From NCBI RefSeq assembly GCF_006974145.1, contig NZ_CP039456.1, positions 620,001-684,000 on the forward strand: 64,000 nucleotides of DNA, in the 5' to 3' direction. The position numbers and the translations under genes were made by a program. How positions within the stretch are numbered: the first letter of the stretch is position 1; each line of letters begins with the position of its first letter. Shown piece after piece: positions 44,841 to 52,425 of the stretch. The notes under the pieces were generated by a model. It was given only the letters and a program-made list of their open reading frames with translations, had not been told where the DNA came from and ran no database searches. This DNA comes from Changchengzhania lutea (GTDB taxonomy: Bacteria > Bacteroidota > Bacteroidia > Flavobacteriales > Flavobacteriaceae).

Positions 44841-45398
44841 TTAGGGACTTTTTTTGATATTTTCTTTAAGGGCTTCGAGTTCTTCAATGGACATGTTGAG
44901 TTGAAGCTTGGGCTTCCCAAAACTGGGTTTTATGACCTGAATCTTGGAAAAAAGTATATCCTCGAATTGCTGCTTTGTTTCTTCTAGATCTCGCTTGAGC
45001 GAGTTTTTTTGCTTTTTGAGTTCGATGGCTTCCAGTGAGGTAGCAAAGGAGTCTTCTTTAAAAAGTTTGTCCTTGGGGTTGACGGCCACTAAACGGGGCT
45101 TTTTATCTTTTACCGTGTCCTGTTCAAAAAGCAGTTGCAACATCGCTGTGGTGGGCTGGGTCTGGTGCTTTTCGATGTCCTTGATAATAGCGATAAGTGC
45201 ATTGATGCGTTTTTTGATATTGGTTTCCAAAGTGCGTGCATTCGGTCCCAAGGTTTCCTTTGGAGATATTTCATTGTAGAAGAAAAAATCCAGCATGGTT
45301 TCCAGAGCTTCCGTATGGGTCTTAAAGAACCGTCTGGAAAACTCTTGAAAACGTTGTACCGTTTTCTTTTTGAACCGTATGTTACTGAATGTTTTCAA
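44841..45398 (-). CDS. BfmA/BtgA-type mobilization accessory protein
   Basis: 185 residues. N-terminal RFKKKTVQRFQEFSRRFFKTHTEALETMLDFFF looks like a ribbon-helix-helix or related DNA-binding segment; a long coiled-coil-prone region follows (LEAIELKKQKNSLKRDLEETKQ). Such proteins help the relaxase at oriT. First gene of the mobilization operon, with a hairpin-rich region directly upstream. Confidence 0.8.
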   Translation of the reverse strand: MKTFSNIRFKKKTVQRFQEFSRRFFKTHTEALETMLDFFFYNEISPKETLGPNARTLETNIKKRINALIAIIKDIEKHQTQPTTAMLQLLFEQDTVKDKKPRLVAVNPKDKLFKEDSFATSLEAIELKKQKNSLKRDLEETKQQFEDILFSKIQVIKPSFGKPKLQLNMSIEELEALKENIKKSP

Positions 45399-45419
45399 CT
45401 ATTTTATTGTTACTTTTCT

Positions 45420-45690
45420 TTGATTTGCCGCAAATTTCTGCCTGTTTTCGGGGCTTTTAAGGGCATTTGCCGCAAAAATCGATTTTCAAAACTGGAGCAA
45501 TCAAAACAAAACCACTTTAAACAACTGTTTTTCAGTTGTTTATGACAAAAACTAATAAAGCAACGTCGCGCAAGCGCGTTGCCCTCTTGCTATATCATTT
45601 TTCGTTCCGTAGGGACCAAAATTTTCCATACACATCATGTTCACGATGTGCTTTAATGGAATTAAAAAATCCCATCGATCTCTTTTTTTT
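45420..45690. other. Candidate origin of transfer (oriT) upstream of the mobilization operon
   Basis: A 590-bp gap without supported genes. It holds a near-direct repeat of TTTGCCGCAAA, an 8-bp hairpin AACAACTG/CAGTTGTT (45520-45540), a G+C-rich hairpin CGCGC-AA-GCGCG within 45560-45582, and CACATC/GATGTG near 45630. Placement beside the relaxase genes is typical of oriT. No nick site was identified. Confidence 0.4.
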
Positions 45691-45985
45691 GAATGACCAG
45701 TTATGAGCGAAAGTCAAATATAAAAAGCATAACTAGGTATCATTGAACTGCCGATAGACAGCCTTATAAATATAAAGATTTCAAATGCCAATTGAAAAGA
45801 AAAAAAGCCCTCAAAAGGCATCAATTTATATCAAATAATATTTTTTTTGGGAAAATGAGAATTTTGGACGTCAGATTATGAAACTGTAGGCCCAAATATT
45901 TTAGAGATTGAAACCTGCAAGAAAACAAAAAAAGCCTCTGAAATTCCAAAGACTCTTTTGTTGGTGCTTCATTTTAATGTTACTG

Positions 45986-46183
45986 TTAAATATTGAACAC
46001 GTATTGGTAGCTATACAAGTTTTTTATGGCTTCTTCTTCCAATATCGTATTATAATCCAAATGGTGTTTTTCAGCATAGGATTTAAGGTCGTCTCCAAAT
46101 TTTTGCTCCACATCACTTTTGGAATCTTGGAGCAAACGATTTTGGGTGTTTGCATCGAGGTTGTTATAATTTAAATAGACCAT
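45986..46183 (-). CDS. Small hypothetical island protein
   Basis: 65 residues, charged, no membrane segment (MVYLNYNNLDANTQNRLLQDSKSD at the start). No recognized domain. Its position 17 bp downstream of the radC-like gene and its composition support translation, but the function is unknown. Confidence 0.55.
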   Translation of the reverse strand: MVYLNYNNLDANTQNRLLQDSKSDVEQKFGDDLKSYAEKHHLDYNTILEEEAIKNLYSYQYVFNI

Positions 46184-46200
46184 GATAATATCGTTATAAA

Positions 46201-46650
46201 TTATAATATTCCGTTATCCGCAAAACTGTAATACTCGCCATTTGGAACAATAATCAAATGGTCTAACACTTTTACATCAAAAAAAGCGGCTGCGTTTTTG
46301 ATTTTGTCTGTGAGTTGTTTGTCAGCTTCACTGGGTTGTAGTTTTCCACTGGGGTGGCAATGTGATAAAATCACGGCTACAGAAACAGACTTTAATATCA
46401 CGGCGAATAAAATCCTTATATCGACCAATGTGCCTGTAATACCTCCTTTTGATAGTTCGTAAACACCTTTCACCTTATTGGAATTGTTTAATAACAATAC
46501 TTTAAAAGACTCCTGTATTGCAATCGTGTTTTTATCCCATGTTTCAAATAGTAGTTTTCCTGCATCGGCTGAACTTTTAATAGCAGGGGATTTTGATATG
46601 GATATTTTCTCTTTGTAACTTATTCGTATTTCGTTAACTTTGTTTTTCAT
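46201..46650 (-). CDS. RadC-like JAB/MPN-domain protein
   Basis: 149 residues. JAMM metal site: LSHCHPSGKLQPSEADKQLT with the two His and the Asp, and a typical upstream ELSKGGITGTLVDIRILF strand. It is the short form lacking the helix-hairpin-helix domain, common on mobile elements. The family name refers to DNA repair but a repair role is not established. Confidence 0.88.
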   Translation of the reverse strand: MKNKVNEIRISYKEKISISKSPAIKSSADAGKLLFETWDKNTIAIQESFKVLLLNNSNKVKGVYELSKGGITGTLVDIRILFAVILKSVSVAVILSHCHPSGKLQPSEADKQLTDKIKNAAAFFDVKVLDHLIIVPNGEYYSFADNGIL

Positions 46651-46731
46651 TGTTCTTTTCTTTAGAGATTAATAATGAAAAGAAGAGGGTATAAACTAAT
46701 TGAAAACTGGTGTTAATGCCCTCTTTACTTT

Positions 46732-47067
46732 TTACTTACTGCCTAACAACAGTATTTCATTCACTACCACTTCGGTGACAAAACGTTTTACATGGTCTTT
46801 GTCCTCGAAAGAACGATTGGTTAGTTTCCCTTCAATGGCGATTTCCTTGCCTTTGGTAACATACTTTTCAAAGAAGTTAGCGGTCTTGCCCCATGCCACA
46901 AGATTATGCCAATTGGTATCGGTTTGATTTTCACCTTTACCATTTTTGTAATGTTCATTGGTTGCTAATGACAAACGCACTAATTTTTTACCGCTTTCAA
47001 GATTTACAATGGTTGGCTCCCCACCAACATTCCCAATTAATTGTACTTTGTTTCTTAATGTACTCAT
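46732..47067 (-). CDS. ssb: Single-stranded DNA-binding protein
   Basis: 111 residues. OB fold with LRNKVQLIGNVGGEPTIV at the start and TNWHNLVAWGKTANFFEKYVTKGKEIAIEG in the centre. It lacks the acidic C-terminal tail of housekeeping SSB, as plasmid and element versions often do. Its upstream spacer leads directly into the structured region at 47143. Confidence 0.93.
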   Translation of the reverse strand: MSTLRNKVQLIGNVGGEPTIVNLESGKKLVRLSLATNEHYKNGKGENQTDTNWHNLVAWGKTANFFEKYVTKGKEIAIEGKLTNRSFEDKDHVKRFVTEVVVNEILLLGSK

Positions 47068-47142
47068 GATTAAATGTTTTTAGAACCTGCCTTTTGACAG
47101 ATTTGATTAATAATATCCCTTTACTCATTTAAACTGAATTAA

Positions 47143-47708
47143 ATTTTAAGGGGTGTTTTGTTCGATTTCTTTCGTGCTCCGCACCATAGATGACGTGGGT
47201 TTTGTCAAGACTTTTAGGAAACAAATCAGGAGTGTCTGCAACGTCGTTTTTACCAACGGGTTAAAAACAAGGCAGTAGAAACCTTATTTTTTTCTAAAAC
47301 TTGCATGGTCTTGACAAGTTCCACAATGGTATTAGCAATTCTCTTAAACACATTTATGGAATGAGCGTACAGGAAGTTAAGCGAGTTCAATACATGTGTT
47401 TAAGTTAGAAGTGTTTATGCCATGCCTGTTTTTCGATGCCCCGAAAAACAACAAAAGGCGTCATCTATTATAAACCCCTTAAAATGACTGGGACAAACCC
47501 TGAATTTTTAAGAATTATCGAGCAAAAGCCCTAAGAAGGCTTTGCCGATAATTTGATTAAGAAAATTCAGGGTTTGGCTTTCCGATTTTTGATATTTGCT
47601 CTGTTTAAGCGGACTTAATCCACACTTTTACTTGTAAATGAAGTGTTTCTTTCGAGAGAAGCGGAAAAGGTTAACGAAAATGGAAAGTCAAAAGTGTGGA
47701 TTAGGTCC
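47143..47708 (+). ncRNA. Putative large structured noncoding RNA
   Basis: About 570 bases with no supported gene and nested inverted repeats. Outermost pair ATTTTAAGGGGT/ACCCCTTAAAAT (47143-47154, 47474-47485); inside it ATAGATGACG/CGTCATCTAT (47186-47195, 47459-47468); inside that TTGTCAAGAC/GTCTTGACAA (47202-47211, 47308-47317), CTTAAACACAT/ATGTGTTTAAG (47343-47353, 47394-47404) and hairpin TGTTTTTCG/CGAAAAACA (47427-47450). Two further large hairpins follow. Pairs do not cross. Four stems extend by one T-G pair that is a wobble only in plus-strand RNA. No promoter recognized. Could instead act as single-stranded DNA during transfer. Confidence 0.6.
47494..47576 (+). other. 83-nt near-continuous hairpin inside the structured region
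   Basis: A 15-bp perfect stem (CAAACCCTGAATTTT / AAAATTCAGGGTTTG), an internal loop, an 8-bp stem (AATTATCG/CGATAATT), two bulged A, an 8-bp continuation ending AAAGCC/GGCTTT, and a 7-base loop. It stands outside the branched domain that ends at 47485. Confidence 0.8.
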
Positions 47709-47720
47709 AAGACCTTTTTT
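47611..47720 (+). other. 19-bp stem-loop overlapping a terminator-like hairpin
   Basis: Positions 47611-47629 pair with 47690-47708, 19 bp with one U-G wobble, loop 60 bases. The 3' edge (47704-47707) can instead pair with 47711-47714 (GGTC-CAA-GACC) followed by six T, which looks like a weak terminator. The two structures exclude each other. Confidence 0.6.
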
Positions 47721-48050
47721 ATTGAAGCTCTTTTTCTGGAATGTAGTTTTTACGCAATGGAAGAAAATGTGCTGAGTGGATTATGTAAACGGAGTACCCA
47801 TTTAAAACAGGTTTTAAAAAGGCCTAAATTTCTATTTTGAATGTTGATCGTCCCCTTGTTCTACTGAGCCAAAGCCCAGCTGAAAGGTATATTTTGAGTT
47901 ATTATAAATTAGTGTTTTTGAAATAATAAGATTTATTATGTTTACTGAGATTTTATGACTTTTATATAATTTTTCGGCAGATACTAAAAAAAACACCAAA
48001 AAGCATTGCAGAAAATTAAACACTTTTATTCAAAAAAATATGCTCAACAA

Positions 48051-48434
48051 CTAAATGTGCTTGGTTTTCCTAACGATTAAGATGTCATCATTTGAAAATT
48101 CCATCCAAGCAAAATCATATACATAATGATAGATTTTCCCTTTACTGTTGGTATGTAGATGGGTATGGTATTTGAATACAAAATGATTTTTTTCAAGAAC
48201 CATCCTTTCTACGGTACATTGTACTTTTCTTTTCCCCATAATTTCTAAAAGGATACTCCTGTTTCTATGTAAAATATTGTCCAACTCTTTTACCACAATA
48301 TCAGTTGCCTTTCTTAGATTAACGTGGTAATAATTTTTACATTTTACAGAGCAAAATAACTTATCCTTTCTGCCTATAAGCGTTTTACTGCATATCTTAC
48401 ATGTCACCTTTACAGGTTTTCTATTACCTATCAT
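48051..48434 (-). CDS. Small zinc-ribbon protein of unknown function
   Basis: 127 residues. N-terminal CKICSKTLIGRKDKLFCSVKC motif gives a C-x2-C...C-x3-C zinc site at about residues 12-32, followed by a helix (YYHVNLRKATDIVVKELDNIL) and a beta-rich C-terminus. Likely nucleic-acid binding. No family name recalled. It faces away from the recombinase at 48583. Confidence 0.7.
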   Translation of the reverse strand: MIGNRKPVKVTCKICSKTLIGRKDKLFCSVKCKNYYHVNLRKATDIVVKELDNILHRNRSILLEIMGKRKVQCTVERMVLEKNHFVFKYHTHLHTNSKGKIYHYVYDFAWMEFSNDDILIVRKTKHI

Positions 48435-48582
48435 TTTACGAATTTAAATAACTGTTTATAAGGTTTTTACAATTAGTCGTTTCTAACGGTTAAAATACTG
48501 ATATTTTCATTAAGCCTACTTTCTTTGCTCTTTTTTTAAGTACTTTTAATACACTAATATGTAGTATTAATAATAAAAAACC

Positions 48583-49689
48583 ATGCAACCAACTATATAT
48601 CAACCTCTTAAAGAGGCAAAACGGATCAAGGTGTTTATTCCTTACAAATTAATTGAAATTAGGAATGCTATAAAGAAAATGGATGGTAGTTTTTGGCATC
48701 CGCACCAAAAATTATGGTCGGTTATAAATACAGATAAAAATTTTAAGTCTTTAAAAGAAATATGTGGTGGGAATTATACGATTGAAAAAGATATCCGTTT
48801 TACACCGATACCGACAGTAGCGTTGACCCAAGATGCTTTAGAAGCCCTTTTTGAATTAGAAAAAGCACTAGTTTTAAAGCAATACAGCGTGTCAAGCATA
48901 AAGGTATATAAAAAAATGTTCACCGTTTTTCTAGGGAAATTTATGCAAAGGAACCTTAAAGAGGTCAACAAAGAAGATATTGAAGGATTTGTATATGAAC
49001 TCATCAAAAAAAGCCATATCAGCGAAAGCTATCAAAACCAACTCATCAATGCCATAAAGGCATATTATGAGCATGCACTAAAAATGCCCAGAGAGTATTA
49101 CGATATCCAAAGACCCAAGAAAGCCAGGAGCATACCCAATGTATTAAGCAAAAGTGAGGTTTTAAATATCATCCAAGCACCAAAAAACATAAAGCACAGA
49201 GCTATTTTGTGTACTATATATAGCTCTGGTTTGCGGATTTCCGAACTCATAAACTTACGCATTACAGACGTGCACTCAAATGACGGCTATCTTTTTATAA
49301 AAGATAGCAAAGGTAAAAAAGACCGAAAAACTATATTATCCAAACAACTGGTACTCTTATTAAGAGCCTATTACAAACAATACAAACCCTCCTATTGGTT
49401 GTTCGAAGGACAAACAGGAGGTCAATACAGTACAACCAGTATTCGTTCCATATTTAGAAAATCCGTTGCGCAAACCAATTCAAACCCTTGGGCAACAGTT
49501 CATACATTGCGCCATTCTTTTGCTACGCATTGTATTGAAAACAATGTAAACATACGTCATTTGCAAAATATGCTAGGCCATAACTCCCCAAAAACTACTG
49601 AAATATATACTAGAACCATTGAAATTAACAATAAAACCATTACAAGCCCATTTGATTCTTTATTGAAAAATAGTACATTGCAGACATAA
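48583..49689 (+). CDS. Tyrosine-type site-specific recombinase
   Basis: 368 residues. An N-terminal region of about 65 residues (IYQPLKEAKRIKVF, HPHQKLWSV) precedes the SAM-like domain and a catalytic domain with Arg I in YSSGLRISELINL, HTLRHSFATHC, MLGHNSPKT and nucleophile Tyr in TEIYTR. All catalytic residues are present. It resembles the recombinase of the IS91-type element at 59268, so it may have mobilized cargo genes. Free-standing. Confidence 0.92.
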   Translation: MQPTIYQPLKEAKRIKVFIPYKLIEIRNAIKKMDGSFWHPHQKLWSVINTDKNFKSLKEICGGNYTIEKDIRFTPIPTVALTQDALEALFELEKALVLKQYSVSSIKVYKKMFTVFLGKFMQRNLKEVNKEDIEGFVYELIKKSHISESYQNQLINAIKAYYEHALKMPREYYDIQRPKKARSIPNVLSKSEVLNIIQAPKNIKHRAILCTIYSSGLRISELINLRITDVHSNDGYLFIKDSKGKKDRKTILSKQLVLLLRAYYKQYKPSYWLFEGQTGGQYSTTSIRSIFRKSVAQTNSNPWATVHTLRHSFATHCIENNVNIRHLQNMLGHNSPKTTEIYTRTIEINNKTITSPFDSLLKNSTLQT

Positions 49690-49800
49690 AAGATATAACT
49701 GCAATACTAAGACTAAAAAGTGGTGGTTATACAATTGTTGGGAGTAATTAAATCAACGAAATTAGCTCTTAAAACCAATTTTTGGAAAAACCAAATATCA

Positions 49801-51531
49801 ATGCAAAGTATAGCAGTCTTTCCTTTTAACAATATCTCTAAAAATAAAGAGGATGACTATTTGTGTGATGCAATTGCCATAGAGATTACTCACCTCCTTT
49901 CTAACCACAAAAATGCAAGAGTTGTATCAACCATAACTTCATTTTCAAATAGTGTAAAACTGGACACTTCAAATCTAAATGTTGATGTGTTTATTAAAGG
50001 AGCACTACATAAAATAGGTGAGCGTATTCGCATTACAGTACAATTTATTAACACGCAAGACAACACCTGTTTTCTCTCTGAAAAATTTGATGAAAGTAGT
50101 AGTAACCTTTTCGAAATAATAGACAAAGTATCTGGTAAAATATTGGAATATCTTCAACTCGAAAAAATTAATCAAAAACCAGCTATTGATTCTACAGCAT
50201 ACAATTATTATCTTAAAGGGTTATACCATTGGAACCTGTGGAATGAGAACAACATTAAGCAAGCCATTAGCTTCTTTAATAAATCTATAAAAATTGAACC
50301 TGAATTTGCATTGGGATATGCACGATTATCTGATTGTTGGTCATTATTGGCAGGGATACAAAAAGGAGATACCGAAGTTAATTATAAGAATGCAAGAACT
50401 ACTGCACTAAAGTCGATAGAATTAGATGAAAACATGATAGAAGCCCATCTTTCTCTTGCTCTTGTTAAACTGTTAAGTGATGTTGACATATTAGGAGCAT
50501 TCTATTCACTAAAAAAAGCTTTCTCTTTAAACAACAAATCTTCAGAAGTGCATTATTACTATGCTTTTTACCTATTGACAATCGGTCAATACAAAAAAGC
50601 GATTCAAAATATCGAGTATGTTCTCGAAACGGAGCCTTTTAATGTACAGATAAATAGTACTTATGGCTATGCTCTATCGTTATTAGGAGAGTATGAAAAA
50701 GCCGAACAGCAATTAAAAAAGACACTCACCCTTTCACCTGATTCTGATGCAACCTATGATGCATTGGTTTGGACATATATTATGTCTAATAAATACAATG
50801 AAGCCAAAGAATTAGTAGAACAAAATGAAAGTCGAATCATTCATTCTCCAGCCACTCAAATTGTGCTTTATCAACAAATGAAATTAAAAAATAGAGTTGA
50901 TAATTGGTTGGAAGTATTGATCTCTAAATTAAACCAAAACAAAGGTAGAGCTTATTACAGAGAGGCTTCTATTACATACCTTTCTCTTGGAAATAATGAC
51001 AAGGGAAATGATTATTTTGAGCTTTTCTATAAAGAAAAAATTGGTTTCATAATGGCTCTCTCACATCCAGCTTGGAAGTCTTTCAGAAATAGTGGAAAAT
51101 TTTACAAATACAAAAAAAGATTAAACTTATTGAATCCTCCTCTATTGCCAAACGAGTTTTCGAATACTGATGAAGATATTATTGTATTTCATTCATCCAC
51201 ATTAGAAAAGTTAGCGATAAACATGGAGGAATTAATCTACATTGAGGCACAGAGTATTTATTCTAAAATTATTTGGAATGAGAATGGTATTACAAAAGAA
51301 AAATTATTGAGGGTTTCTTTGACAAAGATTTTAAGCCAAACGATAAACCCAAACTTATTCAGGTGCCATAACTCATATATTGTAAATACACTAAATACAT
51401 ACTCTTTAGCAGGAAATAGAAAATCTATGAAACTTATTCCAAAAGGATATTCTTTTCAAATACCTGTTTCAAGAACAAAGTCATCAAGCATACATCAACA
51501 TATAAATATTGTTGATTCATCTTCAAAATAA
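49801..51531 (+). CDS. TolB/FlgO-like, TPR and LytTR domain regulator
   Basis: 576 residues from the ATG at 49801 (MQSIAVFPFNNIS); a GTG at 49720 would add 27 residues. Three parts: a FlgO/TolB_N-like domain (about 1-125, typical SIAVFPF start), TPR repeats (about 140-400: AISFFNKSIKIEPEFALGYARLSD, AEQQLKKTLTLSPDSDATYDAL) and a C-terminal LytTR DNA-binding domain (about 475-570: LIYIEAQSIYSKI, LFRCHNSYIVN). There is no transmembrane helix. A cytoplasmic transcription factor with a protein-interaction module; the signal is unknown. The lipoprotein gene downstream is a possible target. Confidence 0.85.
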   Translation: MQSIAVFPFNNISKNKEDDYLCDAIAIEITHLLSNHKNARVVSTITSFSNSVKLDTSNLNVDVFIKGALHKIGERIRITVQFINTQDNTCFLSEKFDESSSNLFEIIDKVSGKILEYLQLEKINQKPAIDSTAYNYYLKGLYHWNLWNENNIKQAISFFNKSIKIEPEFALGYARLSDCWSLLAGIQKGDTEVNYKNARTTALKSIELDENMIEAHLSLALVKLLSDVDILGAFYSLKKAFSLNNKSSEVHYYYAFYLLTIGQYKKAIQNIEYVLETEPFNVQINSTYGYALSLLGEYEKAEQQLKKTLTLSPDSDATYDALVWTYIMSNKYNEAKELVEQNESRIIHSPATQIVLYQQMKLKNRVDNWLEVLISKLNQNKGRAYYREASITYLSLGNNDKGNDYFELFYKEKIGFIMALSHPAWKSFRNSGKFYKYKKRLNLLNPPLLPNEFSNTDEDIIVFHSSTLEKLAINMEELIYIEAQSIYSKIIWNENGITKEKLLRVSLTKILSQTINPNLFRCHNSYIVNTLNTYSLAGNRKSMKLIPKGYSFQIPVSRTKSSSIHQHINIVDSSSK

Positions 51532-51628
51532 TCCATTTCACATCTTTTTATTCCCGAGTACATCAGATATTTCTGATAGCATTTAACCATTCCTACATTT
51601 GATGAAAATTAATTAAAAAAGAAAATTT

Positions 51629-52405
51629 ATGAAGAAATTAAGGATGACAAAATTGATTCTATTTACAATGATTGTAAGTGTTTCAAATGGGTGTAGTGCA
51701 AATCAATCAAAAAAAGAGAACAACAACAATACAATAGAATCAACAGCAAAAACGATGAAAATGGAGAAATTAAAAGAAAACAAAGGTGTAAATTATTCAA
51801 TAGTGCTTTTGACAATCCAAGACAATGAAAAATACAATCGTTATAGAAAGGCGACTGAAAAAGTAATGAAAAAGGCGGGAGGTCATATTGAAAGAGATTT
51901 TGATGTTATGGGGCAAAAGGGAAATATTGAGAACTTTGAAGCTCCTAATAGAGTGGTTGTAATCTATTGGGATACACCAAATGGACATGAACAATTAATG
52001 AATAACGAAAAGTATAAAAAAGAAAGCGAATTACTTAAATCGTCTACAAGCAACATCCGTGTTATAAAAGGAACATCTGAAATGTTTCAAAGCTCTGACA
52101 GTGATGAAAATGGAAGAATGTATTTGATGAAAATATCCTATTATAAAGAAAATACAGCAGGTAGAATAGAAATGCTTCAAAAGATAGGTCCAAAATTAGC
52201 TCCTTATGGATTCTATACTGAACGTATGATTATGGCGAATGAAGCTAAAGGAATTGATATTCCAAACGAAGTAACGATTCATTTTCACGACTTTTCGTAT
52301 CAAAATGAAGAGCTTCAAAAAGATGAATCTGTTAAAAGTGCTATTGGAGAATACAACAACAAATATTTAACTCATTTTGTGTACTTACCCTTGAAGTTAA
52401 GGTAA
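51629..52405 (+). CDS. Lipoprotein with tandem DUF1330-like ferredoxin folds
   Basis: 258 residues. Signal with lipobox SVSNGCSANQ. Two similar alpha-beta halves: YSIVLLTIQDNEKYNRYRKATEKVMKKAG with RVVVIYWDTPNGHEQL, and MYLMKISYYKENTAGRIEML with EVTIHFHDFSYQNEE. The pattern recalls DUF1330/dimeric alpha-beta barrel proteins, here two in one chain. Enzymatic role unknown. Its native terminator is separated from it by a group II intron. Confidence 0.75.
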   Translation: MKKLRMTKLILFTMIVSVSNGCSANQSKKENNNNTIESTAKTMKMEKLKENKGVNYSIVLLTIQDNEKYNRYRKATEKVMKKAGGHIERDFDVMGQKGNIENFEAPNRVVVIYWDTPNGHEQLMNNEKYKKESELLKSSTSNIRVIKGTSEMFQSSDSDENGRMYLMKISYYKENTAGRIEMLQKIGPKLAPYGFYTERMIMANEAKGIDIPNEVTIHFHDFSYQNEELQKDESVKSAIGEYNNKYLTHFVYLPLKLR

Positions 52406-52425
52406 AACAAAAAAAACTACTCCCA

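Noticed and set aside
47143-47708. tmRNA, RNase P RNA or SRP RNA as identity for the structured region
   Set aside because: None of their conserved core motifs was recognized, and such core RNAs would not be expected inside a mobile island.
47643-47840. A 65-codon plus-strand frame in the structured region
   Set aside because: No recognizable motif, and it spans the 19-bp stem and its loop; the base-pairing explains the sequence better.
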